A stretch of DNA of 59,742 nt from Christensenella sp. UBA7703 (lineage in GTDB: Bacteria > Bacillota > Clostridia > Christensenellales > CAG-138). The notes under the pieces are model-generated. The model did not search any database. It was not told the DNA's origin and was given only the letters and a program-made list of their open reading frames with translations. A program made the translations under genes and the position numbers. Where the stretch lies: contig DLGD01000036.1 of the NCBI GenBank assembly GCA_002482505.1, positions 119,032 to 178,773 on the forward strand, in the 5' to 3' direction. Below are positions 39,060 through 48,118 of the stretch, piece by piece. The number at the start of each line of letters is the position of its first letter. The stretch's first letter is position 1.

Positions 39060-39088
39060 TTGACTTCCACTGCGTTTTGCTGTACCAT
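39060..39088 (+). promoter_or_regulatory. promoter of the cohesin-like gene
   Basis: TTGACT (39060-39065), a 17-base spacer and TACCAT (39083-39088). Confidence 0.5.
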
Positions 39089-39147
39089 ATAGGATACAGT
39101 TTTTCTGCGTCTACTATCATACCGTTTTTATGCATGAGGTGCAATCG

Positions 39148-39879
39148 ATGAAACGTCCGCTTTTTCTTCTTTCCGCTTTGTTGTTGGCTGTTGTGTTTGT
39201 TTTTCCGGTGCACGCGCGCGCGGAGGAAGAGGTCGTTTCAATTCAGGTTGGCACCGTCAGCGGTGAAAATGGCGCGCTGGTCGACCTGCCGCTGCTGCTT
39301 GACAACTGCACGGGGGTAGACTCTGTTCAGTTTGACCTGAACTATGACAGCGCCGCACTGCAATTTGTCTCTATGACGCCGGGGGACCTCTTCGCCGCGC
39401 AGTATACCGTCGCCAATTCAGACGTCCCCGGTCGCGTCCGCATCGCCTGTGCCAGCGCGCTCGGGCTGGGAGAAGCCGGCACGCTTTTGACGCTCCGCTT
39501 CCGCCTGCTTTCCGAAACAGGCAGCACGGTCTCCATCACGAGCGGCATCGTCACCCGCGTGGACGCGGATTATAATCAAACAAAGGCCTACGTCTCGATT
39601 CAGGACGGCGGTATCTCCGCCGGTACTGCGCCGTTACCTGCGCCCGCGGTAACCCCGTGGATACCGGTGACACCGGTGCCCACGCCTTCCCCGACGCCGG
39701 AAGTGACCGCAACACCGGAAGCAACCGCAACGCCGGAGCAAGTCTCTGCCTCGCCCGAGGCTATAACCCCGTCCGCAACCGGCTTGTCCGCAGGTGTATA
39801 TTACGTCGGCGGCGGGCTGTTGTTTGCGGTCATACTGCTGGTTGTCATTCTGCTCGTTCGCAAAAACAAAAACGGTTAA
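39148..39879 (+). CDS. membrane-anchored cohesin-like surface protein
   Basis: 243 residues: signal peptide (about 1-26), one cohesin-type domain (about 28-160; VVSIQVGTVSGENGALVDLP, DSVQFDLNYDSAALQFV, AGTLLTLRFRL), a Pro/Thr/Glu linker of PTPSPTPEVTATPE repeats, and a C-terminal membrane helix with a KNKNG tail. A GAGGTG site precedes the start. Cohesins bind dockerins in cellulosomes, but lone cohesin-like domains also occur in non-cellulolytic bacteria, and no dockerin is encoded in the window. The partner is unknown. Confidence 0.82.
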   Translation: MKRPLFLLSALLLAVVFVFPVHARAEEEVVSIQVGTVSGENGALVDLPLLLDNCTGVDSVQFDLNYDSAALQFVSMTPGDLFAAQYTVANSDVPGRVRIACASALGLGEAGTLLTLRFRLLSETGSTVSITSGIVTRVDADYNQTKAYVSIQDGGISAGTAPLPAPAVTPWIPVTPVPTPSPTPEVTATPEATATPEQVSASPEAITPSATGLSAGVYYVGGGLLFAVILLVVILLVRKNKNG

Positions 39880-39935
39880 CGGTTCTCCGTTCGGAATCCG
39901 TCGACCCTCTTTTGACGAAAGGACGCGATGTTTTG

Positions 39936-41144
39936 ATGATTCAAACACAAACAAAACGCCAACTGCGCGGGAGCTTGATCCGCATATCTGCGGGCGCGCT
40001 TGCGCTTTCGCTTCTGTTGGGCGGCTGTGCGCCATTCAATGCACCCGCTGCCGCAACCCCCGCCGTCACCGAAGCGCCCGCTGTGACGCTCGCCCCGACT
40101 GCAACGCCTTCTCCCACGCCAACACCCTCGCCTTCCCCCACGCCGGAGCCAAAGAACCGCTCTCTCACCTCCGGTCGAGAGGTGCCGGAAGGCACGCCGC
40201 TGCGCCCGTTCATCATGTCCATCGACAATTCAAGCGGCGCTAAACCGCAGACTTCCTTGATGGAAGCGGACATCATCTATGAATTTTTGACCGAGCAAGC
40301 GATTACGCGCTTTCAGGCCGTGTTTAACGACACCTACCCGCTCTATGCGGGACCTCTGCGTTCCACGCGCTATTATTTCATCGACATGGTGCAGGAATGG
40401 GACTGCATGTATCTCCACGAAGGCTATGTCGTGCTAAAAAAGCCATATCGCCGCATTCCGAAGGACCTCATCACGCTGTATCTGCCCAAGGGTGATTTTC
40501 GAGGCTTTAATAAGACCTTTTACCGTAAAGCAGGCGCGTATGACGACTTTGAAACCCCCAACGGCTATAAGTTCCGTGCGGAAGAGGCCAATCGCGGCAG
40601 TGTGCACGCGCTGTATTATCGCGTCGCCGCACTGGTCAACCGCTATTATGGCGACCACCAGGCAAAAGAAAGCCAGCGCTTCAACTTTATGGAAGGCATC
40701 ACCTATGAAAACGGTACCCCGTTTACCAAGGTGACACTGCCATATGACAACCACAAAGACCCGAACTGGATTCAGTTTACGTATGATGCCGAGAAAAACC
40801 GCCTCTTCCGCTTTGAAAGCGGGGAGCCGAGCATGACGCGTACCTTGACCGACCACGGGGACAGCTACAACACCGAGCAGATGAATGTGCAAAACCTCAT
40901 CGTGCAGTACGCAAACTACGGCTCTGTCGAGGGAGACAACAAGCACCGCCGCACTTGCGACATGATCGGCAGCGGAAAGTGCGACTATTTCATCAACGGC
41001 CAGCACGTGACCGGTACATGGTCGCGCCCGACCGCAGAAGACCATACCTCCTATCAGCTGGACGACGGCTCTCTCGTGACGCTTGAGCCGGGCAATACCT
41101 GGATTGCCGTGCATCCGGCTGAGTTTCCGGTGACCATTGAATAG
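39936..41144 (+). CDS. DUF3048 lipoprotein (YerB-like), copy 1
   Basis: About 402 residues. Lipoprotein signal peptide with lipobox LLGGC, a Thr/Pro-rich linker (TATPSPTPTPSPSPTPEP), then the DUF3048 domain: IMSIDNSSGAKPQTSLMEADIIYEFL, GPLRSTRYYFIDMVQEW, and the C-terminal part ending with LEPGNTWIAVHP. GAAAGGA lies upstream; a TTG one codon earlier is possible. The family has no established function. Overlaps the second copy by eight bases. Confidence 0.88.
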   Translation: MIQTQTKRQLRGSLIRISAGALALSLLLGGCAPFNAPAAATPAVTEAPAVTLAPTATPSPTPTPSPSPTPEPKNRSLTSGREVPEGTPLRPFIMSIDNSSGAKPQTSLMEADIIYEFLTEQAITRFQAVFNDTYPLYAGPLRSTRYYFIDMVQEWDCMYLHEGYVVLKKPYRRIPKDLITLYLPKGDFRGFNKTFYRKAGAYDDFETPNGYKFRAEEANRGSVHALYYRVAALVNRYYGDHQAKESQRFNFMEGITYENGTPFTKVTLPYDNHKDPNWIQFTYDAEKNRLFRFESGEPSMTRTLTDHGDSYNTEQMNVQNLIVQYANYGSVEGDNKHRRTCDMIGSGKCDYFINGQHVTGTWSRPTAEDHTSYQLDDGSLVTLEPGNTWIAVHPAEFPVTIE

Positions 41145-42366
41145 AGCAAAGCAAAACAGAATCCACCATCGCGCGCCTCTTCTGTCGCTGGCAGCAGGGC
41201 TTGTTTTCCTGTTCTCCGGTTGCTCCGTCATTCAAACCATCACAGGCATCCCGCAGGGGCAGAGCACAGCCTCGGATACGGAAGTGATCATTTCCGCCGA
41301 TACGGTGAGCAACTCCATCTCCGTTGCTCAGACCTCCGCAACGCCGGACGCAGCGCAGGAGAAAGCGGCAGCCGAGGCGGAGGCTTCCCCCTCACCCACG
41401 CCGTTGAACGAAGGAATTTCGCCAACAACAGGCCGCCCGCTGCCGGAGGGTGCTGTCTATCAGCCCGTACTGGTTGCAATCGACAACGCGGCGCAGGCGC
41501 GCCCGCAGACGGCGCTGATGCTCGCAGACATCGTGTATGAGTTCCCGCTCGATCGCGAAGACCACAGCACGCGTTATCTCGCGCTGTTTTCGGATGAGTT
41601 GCCAAAGCGCGTCGGTCCCGTGCGCACCTCGCGCGCATATCTTGCCGAGACCGCGCTGGAATGGGGCGGGCTCTATGTTTCCCTTGGCGACCCGGAGCAA
41701 GCAACGCCGGGATATCCGCTTCTCGCGGACAGCGGGCTTTCACACCACATTGAAAACAAAGGGGAAGCCGCGTCGTATTTTTATCACGACAAGACCATCA
41801 CCGCAATCGACGAGCACACCAATTTTTTCCAGCTTTTGCCATATATGGAAGAGCACGCTCCCTTCGATACGGCGTTCCATGAGAACCGCTTTACCTTTGA
41901 AAAGGGCGTTACCTATGACAAGGGCAAAGAGGTGCAGAGCGTTGGTATTCCGTTTACGAGTTCCGACTCCGAGCGCGTGCTCTTTACCTACGACACTGTG
42001 AAAAATAAGTTTGTCCGGAGCGACAAAAACTCCAAGAAAGTACTGGGCGAGAGCAAATCACTCACCCCAACGGACGATGTGCTGGGTTATTCCAACGAAT
42101 CGATCCTTGTACAAAACCTCATCGTGCAGTTTGTGCGCGTCTCTGCCTATGACGGAACCTATCGCAGCGTGACACTCACCGGCAAGGGCGATTGTATGTA
42201 TTTTGTCAACGGCCGGGCGGTTTTCGGCAGCTGGAGCAGGCCGACGCTGAACGATCCCACATCCTATACGCTCTATGATGGCACAATCCTCCGCCTGGAG
42301 CCCGGCAACACATGGATCATGATGATGCCAAGCACGCGGGAGATCAAAATTCGATACGCAAGGTAA
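41137..42366 (+). CDS. DUF3048 lipoprotein (YerB-like), copy 2
   Basis: 409 residues from a TTG at 41137 inside the end of copy 1. Lipobox LFSGC, a low-complexity linker, then the same domain: VAIDNAAQARPQTALMLADIVYEF, RVGPVRTSRAYLAETALEWGG and LEPGNTWIMMMP. It is a diverged tandem duplicate. The overlap points to translational coupling, so both lipoproteins are probably made together on the cell surface. Confidence 0.88.
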   Translation: MNRAKQNRIHHRAPLLSLAAGLVFLFSGCSVIQTITGIPQGQSTASDTEVIISADTVSNSISVAQTSATPDAAQEKAAAEAEASPSPTPLNEGISPTTGRPLPEGAVYQPVLVAIDNAAQARPQTALMLADIVYEFPLDREDHSTRYLALFSDELPKRVGPVRTSRAYLAETALEWGGLYVSLGDPEQATPGYPLLADSGLSHHIENKGEAASYFYHDKTITAIDEHTNFFQLLPYMEEHAPFDTAFHENRFTFEKGVTYDKGKEVQSVGIPFTSSDSERVLFTYDTVKNKFVRSDKNSKKVLGESKSLTPTDDVLGYSNESILVQNLIVQFVRVSAYDGTYRSVTLTGKGDCMYFVNGRAVFGSWSRPTLNDPTSYTLYDGTILRLEPGNTWIMMMPSTREIKIRYAR

Positions 42367-42375
42367 CACAACAGC

Positions 42376-42413
42376 AAAAAAGGCCGACGGGACTGATTCC
42401 GCCGGTCTTTTTT
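42376..42413. terminator. bidirectional terminator
   Basis: A-rich left flank, stem GGCCGACGG with CCGCCGGTC, and a run of T; it separates the DUF3048 pair from the convergent isomerase. Confidence 0.85.
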
Positions 42414-42432
42414 CTGTTGAGAATTCTTCCGA

Positions 42433-43470
42433 TTATTCCGCAGGTTGATAGCCTTTTAGCTCCGTGGGCTTGAGTACGCCGATATCCGTCGCAACCCCGG
42501 TCACCAACTCCGGCGGGGTGATGTCAAACGCGGGATAAAACCCTTTAACCGCATCTTTACAGGTGCGAATGCCCATCGCATGGCGCACCTCGTCTCCATT
42601 GCGTTCCTCGATGCGGACGGAGTCCACATCCGGGTGCGTGCGATCCGGAAAACCCGCAACATAATACGGCACGCCGTAATAGTTCGCACAGAGGGCAATC
42701 TGGAAGGTGCCGACTTTGTTGACCACGTGCCCGTCGAGCGTGATCACATCCGCCGAGGTGGTGAAGATGTCCACATGCTTGTGGCCCAGCACATAGCCGG
42801 GCATGTTGTCCGTAATCAGCGTGACTTCATACCCCATGTCGCAAATCACGCTCGCGGTCAGGCGCGCGCCTTGCAGATAGGGCCGCGTCTCCGGCGTGAA
42901 AAACTTCGCTTCGTCGCCGCGCTCGCGCAGGGCGCGCAGGAGCATGCCGACATCCGCGTCACCATAGCACTGCGTCATGATGGTTGGATTTGTCGGAATT
43001 TTTTCGAGGAAATAGCGTGCTTCTCGGTCGATCCGGTCATAGCGGCGGGAAAATTTCGCAACAGCGCCCGCCATGATGGCGTCGCATGCATTTTTGCCCG
43101 CGTCTAACGCAGCAAATGCATCGCGCTCGCAGTCGTCCGTCCAGGTGCGCATTTTGCGCGCGGTGGTCGGGCGCGCGTTTGCAATCACATCCGCCGCGGC
43201 TTTCAAAAACTCTTTCTGCTCCGCTGCCGTCTTGTCACGGCACTCGTAGGCTGCAAGCGCCATGCCCATCGCCGCCGCGTGAAACGGGCCATAGCTTTGG
43301 GTGACCATGTCGGTGATTGCTTTTGCGACTTCCTGATGGGTCTGGCAGGTAACGAACTCCTCCCGCGCGGGATAGATTCTGCGGTCGAGAATGCGCACCG
43401 CGCCGTTTTCATACCAGGCAATATTTTCAAAAAGAAATAAAAAAGCAAGATCGTGATCGGCTCTTAACAT
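42433..43470 (-). CDS. mtnA: MtnA-like methylthioribose-1-phosphate isomerase (eIF2B fold)
   Basis: 345 residues from the ATG at 43470 behind AAGGAGCG. Keeps the isomerase features: catalytic cysteine in IMTQCYGDADVG, ETRPYLQGARLTA, aspartate in LITDNMPGYV and NKVGTFQIALCA. It would convert methylthioribose-1-phosphate to the ribulose form. The cysteine loop (QCYGD) differs from the usual HCNAG, so a related sugar-phosphate isomerase is possible. The divergent neighbour is a methylthioadenosine phosphorylase, which makes its substrate. Confidence 0.83.
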   Translation of the reverse strand: MLRADHDLAFLFLFENIAWYENGAVRILDRRIYPAREEFVTCQTHQEVAKAITDMVTQSYGPFHAAAMGMALAAYECRDKTAAEQKEFLKAAADVIANARPTTARKMRTWTDDCERDAFAALDAGKNACDAIMAGAVAKFSRRYDRIDREARYFLEKIPTNPTIMTQCYGDADVGMLLRALRERGDEAKFFTPETRPYLQGARLTASVICDMGYEVTLITDNMPGYVLGHKHVDIFTTSADVITLDGHVVNKVGTFQIALCANYYGVPYYVAGFPDRTHPDVDSVRIEERNGDEVRHAMGIRTCKDAVKGFYPAFDITPPELVTGVATDIGVLKPTELKGYQPAE

Positions 43471-43610
43471 ATTTTCGCTCCTTAGGCTTGGTTTGTGCGC
43501 TTTAGAACGCAATTAGCTTCTGCTTTGCGTTCAGAAAAAATGTTTGGCGTTCTTTCAGTATACACTTTTTCACCCCGCTATGGTATAGTCTTTGGGAGGT
43601 GATATGGTTT

Positions 43611-44339
43611 ATGAAGTACGCGATCATCGGCGGCACGAACTTGGAATCGCTGCCCATCCCCTACCGTGAAGAGGTCGTCGGCACGCCGTATGGCGACGTG
43701 GTCATCTATCGCGGGACGCTTGCTTGCGGGCAGGAGGTCATCTTCCGCTTTCGCCACGGGGTGCTCTTTCGCCGCGATCCGGCGGACATCAACTACCGTG
43801 CGAATATCTATGCCATGCAGATGCTGGGTGTCACGCACATCATCGGCCTATCCTCCGTTGGCGCATGCGATTACGGCTTCAAAGTCGGTACCGTCTGCCT
43901 GATCAACGATTTTATCGATATGACGAAAAAGCGCCCGTCCTCGTTCGAGCTGGAGCACCGCCTCGCCCTCCACACCGGCATGGAGGACGTCTTCAGTCCG
44001 GAACTCAACGACGAGCTGGAGCAGCTGATCCTCGCGAAAAAACTGCCGTATTCCGGCCGCGCGATCTATTGCTGCACCGAAGGCCCGCGCTTTGAAACCG
44101 CGGCGGAGGTGCGCATGTTCCGTATGTTTGGCGCGCAGGTTGTCGGGCAGACGCTGGTGCCGGAGGCACCGCTCGCGCGCGATCTCGGCATTCAATATGC
44201 GGCAATCGGGGTCATCTCCAACTACGCAACAGGCATGATGTCCCTTGTGACCGACGACAGCATCGGCAGCGTGATGCACCAAATGCGTGATAGCGTCTTT
44301 AACCTCTGTTTTGAGCTGATTCAAAATAAGATCTGTTAA
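43611..44339 (+). CDS. mtnP: methylthioadenosine/methylthioinosine phosphorylase family
   Basis: 242 residues from the ATG at 43611, behind GGGAGGTGAT. PNP/MTAP fold: IIGGTNLESLP, SSVGACDYGFKVG, CTEGPRFETAAEVRMFR and GVISNYATGM. It splits methylthioadenosine (or methylthioinosine) into base and methylthioribose-1-phosphate, feeding the isomerase divergently encoded 140 bases away. Length is shorter than many MTAPs. Ordinary purine nucleoside phosphorylase cannot be excluded. Confidence 0.87.
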   Translation: MKYAIIGGTNLESLPIPYREEVVGTPYGDVVIYRGTLACGQEVIFRFRHGVLFRRDPADINYRANIYAMQMLGVTHIIGLSSVGACDYGFKVGTVCLINDFIDMTKKRPSSFELEHRLALHTGMEDVFSPELNDELEQLILAKKLPYSGRAIYCCTEGPRFETAAEVRMFRMFGAQVVGQTLVPEAPLARDLGIQYAAIGVISNYATGMMSLVTDDSIGSVMHQMRDSVFNLCFELIQNKIC

Positions 44340-44341
44340 AA

Positions 44342-44364
44342 ATCAGCCCGGAATTCAGGCTGAT
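44342..44364 (+). terminator. hairpin after mtnP
   Basis: ATCAGCC pairs with GGCTGAT, followed after six bases by ATTTTT. Confidence 0.6.
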
Positions 44365-44381
44365 CAGGATATTTTTCCTTT

Positions 44382-44413
44382 AACCCGCTTTGTGAAATAA
44401 TTACAAGCGGGTT
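44382..44413 (-). terminator. terminator of the methyltransferase gene
   Basis: A perfect 9-bp stem (AACCCGCTT with AAGCGGGTT) five bases beyond the stop on the minus strand. Confidence 0.7.
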
Positions 44414-44418
44414 TCTGC

Positions 44419-45075
44419 TTACAACTGTGCAACCAGCGACGGTTCGATGATCAGCCCCGGCCTTGCGCCTTTCTTTGCCTCAACCAGCACGCGAAGGGCG
44501 TTTTCACTCGCTTTGCTGTAAACAAGCCGCATGCGCTTTGGTTCCAGCCTTGCCTGCTGAAGCGCGGAAAACAGCTCTGTCAACGCACCCGCAGGATAGA
44601 TCACAAACAGCCTGCCTCCATTTTTAAGCAGCAGGAACGCCGCGGAAAGAAACGCGTGCAGCGTTTGCCCCGCGCCGTGCCGCGCAAGATTTCTCGATTC
44701 GTCCCCGCTGCGCTCCCCGCTCGTAAAATACGGCGGATTCATCACCGCGGCAGTGAACGAACCGTGCCCAAGAAGGGCTGGCGCCTCAGCCACATCCGCG
44801 CAAAGAAAACGAATCTCCTGATGGTTGTATGCGGCGCTCTTTTGCGAAAGCGCCACAAGCCGCTCCTGCCGCTCCACGCCTGTAAAGCGCGCGCCGGTGT
44901 TATCCGCGCCAAGCACGCAGACAACGCCCGTGCCGGAGCCAAGCTCGACCACGGTATCCTTTGCGCTGACGCGCAGAAACGAGCAAAGCCAGAGCGCGTC
45001 TGCATTAAAGCGCATGAGTTCCGTGTCCTGAAAGAGCATCAGCCCGTTGTGCTGTAGATCGTCCAGCCGTTCCAT
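44419..45075 (-). CDS. TrmN6/YfiC-like N6-adenine methyltransferase
   Basis: 218 residues. Rossmann-type SAM fold (VVELGSGTGVVCVLGA), and the catalytic NPPYF motif (VMNPPYFTSGER) of N6-adenine methyltransferases. The N terminus GLMLFQDTELMRFNADALWLC is typical of the tRNA1(Val)-A37 enzyme family, which in Gram-positives often carries the YabB name. The start may be the ATG at 45075 or a TTG two codons upstream. Confidence 0.87.
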   Translation of the reverse strand: MERLDDLQHNGLMLFQDTELMRFNADALWLCSFLRVSAKDTVVELGSGTGVVCVLGADNTGARFTGVERQERLVALSQKSAAYNHQEIRFLCADVAEAPALLGHGSFTAAVMNPPYFTSGERSGDESRNLARHGAGQTLHAFLSAAFLLLKNGGRLFVIYPAGALTELFSALQQARLEPKRMRLVYSKASENALRVLVEAKKGARPGLIIEPSLVAQL

Positions 45076-45315
45076 ATTCAATCAATTCGATCCGTTTCCG
45101 CTGCTTTTTAGGATGAATCCTTAGCGAGAGTATAGCATATTTCGGTGTGGCTGCGTGCAGCGAACTCAGACCGCATTTCATGCAATCGTATCAACGCGAT
45201 GCCGCATTTGTTTTGCAGGGCTTGTATTTTCTTTTTCCCTGCGCCATGATAAAATATAGGCTATGTTTGATGCGCCTAACAAGGCATGGAATCATCTGCG
45301 AAGGGAACGGAACGC

Positions 45316-45936
45316 ATGATCTCGAACGACCTGCAAAACCGCATTCATTTCGGTGACCGCGAAGCGTTTCTCGCGATCTATCATGAATACGGTCCGGGTA
45401 TCTACGCCGCAGCCAAGAAGGCGCTTATTTCCGATTCTCTCGCAAAAAACGCGGTCAAACAAGCGTTCCTCACACTCTATGAAGAAATTCTCACACAGAC
45501 GGAGGACTTCGACATCCCCGTTCGCCTGCGCGAACTTACCGAGCGGGAAATCCATTTGCTCCGTCTGGTCAGCGGGGATATAAACCGCCAGCAAGACCTT
45601 TCGACCCTTGCGGAACAGCCGGTTTTGGAAGCGGAACTGACCTCTGCACGCGGCGCGTTTGCCGAACAGGCGGAGTTGCTGATCAATCTGCCCGCGCTGG
45701 AGCGGGAGCGCTCCTTCCGCCGCCCGAAAAAGGCCCTGTTCCACAAAACGAAAAAGCGAAAAAGTGCAGATGCACAGACCGCTTTGGTTTGGAAAATTAT
45801 ACTTGTCATCATCGATCTCTTTCTGCTCTGGGTACTCGCCGGGCTTCTGATGGGGATTGGTTATCTGCCGCCGGTCGACCTCGGTTATTCTTGGTTTAGC
45901 CGGGTGCTCTCCGCTGTCACAATCCGCTTGTCCTAG
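45316..45936 (+). CDS. sigma-region-2-like protein with a C-terminal membrane helix
   Basis: 206 residues from the ATG at 45316 behind AAGGGA. Residues about 8-55 (GDREAFLAIYHEYGPGIYAAAKKALI...) resemble region 2 of an ECF sigma factor. There is no region 4: the middle is charged and ends in a basic stretch (FRRPKKALFHKTKKRKS), then a membrane helix (about 160-182) and a short outer tail. It may be a membrane-tethered sigma-like regulator or a degenerate relative. An extended -10 (TGATAAAAT, 45247-45255) lies upstream. It precedes dnaD by 44 bases. Function unknown. Confidence 0.65.
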   Translation: MISNDLQNRIHFGDREAFLAIYHEYGPGIYAAAKKALISDSLAKNAVKQAFLTLYEEILTQTEDFDIPVRLRELTEREIHLLRLVSGDINRQQDLSTLAEQPVLEAELTSARGAFAEQAELLINLPALERERSFRRPKKALFHKTKKRKSADAQTALVWKIILVIIDLFLLWVLAGLLMGIGYLPPVDLGYSWFSRVLSAVTIRLS

Positions 45937-45980
45937 CCTGCTTGGCGCAAGATTGCGCCGGAAAGACACCGCAAAACACT

Positions 45981-47162
45981 ATGATCGTTCGTTTTTCACT
46001 CGACACGGCGCGCAGAAACTTCACGCCCGTGGACAACCGGTTTATTCTCGACTATCTGCCACACGCAAGCGAGCTTTGCGTGCGTGTGTATCTCTACGGC
46101 CTGATGCTCTGCTATGCGGGCGCGGGCGCGGAAACCTCTCTTGGCGACGCGCTCGGGCTTTCGGACGCTGCGGTAACGGAAGCATATGTCTACTGGCAGC
46201 AGCAAGGGCTTGTGCGCATTCGCGGGGAAGCGCCGCTGGTGGTGGAATATCTCGACATCGAACCAAATGAAGCGGGCGGCGTTGTGCCGGGCAAATATGC
46301 AAAACTTGTCGCGGCGCTGGGTTCGCTGATTGCACCAAGGCAATTTGATTTTCGCGAGCTCAAGCACGTCTACGACTGGATCGAGGTCTACGGTCTGGAC
46401 GAGGAAGCCGTATTAGAACTTGTTTCACACTGTATGGATCAAAAAGGCAGGCGCGTCTCGGTCAACTATATCGACGCGGTTGCGCGCTCCTGGTCCGAGG
46501 CGGGCGTCTGGACGCGGGATGCCGCGCGGGCATATCTTGCAAAATATGAGCTGAAGAAACACGGCGCAAGCGAAATCCTCCGCCAATGGAACAAACAGCG
46601 CAAGCCAACAAAAGCCGAGACCGCGTTTTACGACAAGTGGGTTGCGGAATGGGGCTTCACGCCGGAGGCAATTCTGGCCGCGCTGCCCAAGCTGGCCGTC
46701 AGCGGTACGCCGAACTTTGTCTACCTCGACGAGCTGCTCGACAGCCTCCGCAAGGATGGGCAGACGAGCCAGCCGGAGATCGAACGCGCGGACGCCAAGA
46801 CCGCCGAGGAACAGACGTTTGCGCGCCTCGTCTTCGAACGCGCGGGCAAGATGGAGCCCGCAACGCGCACCCAGCGCGCGCAGATCAGCATGTATCTCAA
46901 AGACTACGGCATGCCGCGAGAGCTCTTGCTCTTTGGCGCGGAACAATGCAGGGGCGCAAACGAACCCTTCGGCATGATGAAGAAGCTCTGGAACGACTGG
47001 CACGACGCGGGGGTTTCCACCATTGAAGCCGCGCGCGCACGGATGGAATCCCGACCGCAGGGATTCTCCGGCAGGCCGCAAAAGCCGCAAACGCAGCAAA
47101 ACAACCTGACCGACGAACAACTCCAGCACCTGCTGGTCGATTTGGATCAGGATATCGACTAA
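45981..47162 (+). CDS. DnaD-domain replication initiation protein
   Basis: 393 residues: an N-terminal winged-helix-like part (about 20-90), then two DnaD/DnaB-type domains (about 110-200, HVYDWIEVYGLDEEAVLELV and NYIDAVARSWSEAGVWT; about 270-350, KMEPATRTQRAQISMYLKDYGMP). A Gln/Pro-rich tail follows. It acts with the DnaC-like ATPase encoded 40 bases downstream to load the replicative helicase. The double DnaD domain is common in Clostridia. The start codon is not supported by a strong site. Confidence 0.85.
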   Translation: MIVRFSLDTARRNFTPVDNRFILDYLPHASELCVRVYLYGLMLCYAGAGAETSLGDALGLSDAAVTEAYVYWQQQGLVRIRGEAPLVVEYLDIEPNEAGGVVPGKYAKLVAALGSLIAPRQFDFRELKHVYDWIEVYGLDEEAVLELVSHCMDQKGRRVSVNYIDAVARSWSEAGVWTRDAARAYLAKYELKKHGASEILRQWNKQRKPTKAETAFYDKWVAEWGFTPEAILAALPKLAVSGTPNFVYLDELLDSLRKDGQTSQPEIERADAKTAEEQTFARLVFERAGKMEPATRTQRAQISMYLKDYGMPRELLLFGAEQCRGANEPFGMMKKLWNDWHDAGVSTIEAARARMESRPQGFSGRPQKPQTQQNNLTDEQLQHLLVDLDQDID

Positions 47163-47201
47163 AGCACGAAGCAATCGCTTGATGAGGAGCCAACGGCACG
47201 C

Positions 47202-48113
47202 ATGATCAACGACCAGCTTGACAACCTATACGCGCGCATCCGCGCGGAAGAACGCGAGGCGCGGGAAACCCGCGTCCGCGAAGCTTACGCGCACGAACCG
47301 CGCCTGAAGGCACTGGACGAAGCGCGCGCTAGGCTTTTTATCGATCTCGGAAAGCGAAAAATTACTTCTGAAGAGAGCAAAGCCCGCCTTGCGGAGATCT
47401 TCGACGAGGAAAAGCGCCTGCTTGCGTCCATCGGCATGCCGCAGGACGCGCTGGAGCTGCGCGTACGCTGCAAGCTCTGTAACGATACCGGTTATCTCGG
47501 CGCGGGCAGCAAGCCCTGCTCCTGCCGCCTGCTCAAGCGTGAAGCGCTGCGCGGATCGGACGGGGTGAACGCGCGCGAAACATTCGCCAATTTTTCGACC
47601 GAAATTTTCCCCTCCACCGAACAGAAAAAACGCACGGTCAACGCAAAGCTGCTCTGCGAGCAGTTTGCATCGTCGCTTCCCGCCCCCGAGAAGCCGAGCA
47701 TCCTTCTCTTTGGTATGCCCGGTCTTGGAAAATCATTCCTCGGCAACGCGATTGCTTACGAAGCGCTCTCGCGCGGGATCGACGCGGAGCGGGTCACCGC
47801 GTATGCGTTCATCCAGACCGTGCTGCAGGATATTCGGGAGCAGACACAGAGAGCCGCGCGCTATCAGGGTGTGCCGCTTCTCGTTCTGGACGATCTGGGC
47901 AGCGAACCCGTGATTCCGAATGTATCCTTTGAGTGGCTGTTCGCGGTGATCAACGAGCGCACGCTGGCGGGGCTTGCCACAGTTTGCAGCACAAACCTGA
48001 CGCTCTCGCAGCTGCAAACGCGCTATGACGACCGCTTTATGAGCAGACTTTGCGACAAGAACACCACGCTGGTTTTGCACCTAACGGGCGAAAACCTGCG
48101 GACGGTGCGATAA
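47202..48113 (+). CDS. DnaC/DnaI-type helicase loader ATPase
   Basis: 303 residues. An N-terminal coiled segment rich in Arg/Glu, a zinc-binding cluster CKLCNDTGYLG...CSC (about 87-108), then an AAA+ ATPase with Walker A GMPGLGKSFLGNA, Walker B LLVLDDLGSE and sensor CSTNLTLSQL. The zinc cluster plus ATPase is the DnaI-like architecture of Gram-positives. Its partner is the DnaD-domain protein just upstream. It has no plausible IS element context, so IstB is not the better name. Confidence 0.9.
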   Translation: MINDQLDNLYARIRAEEREARETRVREAYAHEPRLKALDEARARLFIDLGKRKITSEESKARLAEIFDEEKRLLASIGMPQDALELRVRCKLCNDTGYLGAGSKPCSCRLLKREALRGSDGVNARETFANFSTEIFPSTEQKKRTVNAKLLCEQFASSLPAPEKPSILLFGMPGLGKSFLGNAIAYEALSRGIDAERVTAYAFIQTVLQDIREQTQRAARYQGVPLLVLDDLGSEPVIPNVSFEWLFAVINERTLAGLATVCSTNLTLSQLQTRYDDRFMSRLCDKNTTLVLHLTGENLRTVR

Positions 48114-48118
48114 CGCCT

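Noticed and set aside
47202..48113. IstB transposition helper for the DnaC-like ATPase
   Set aside because: There is no IstA or insertion-sequence end nearby; the N-terminal zinc cluster and adjacent dnaD fit a helicase loader.
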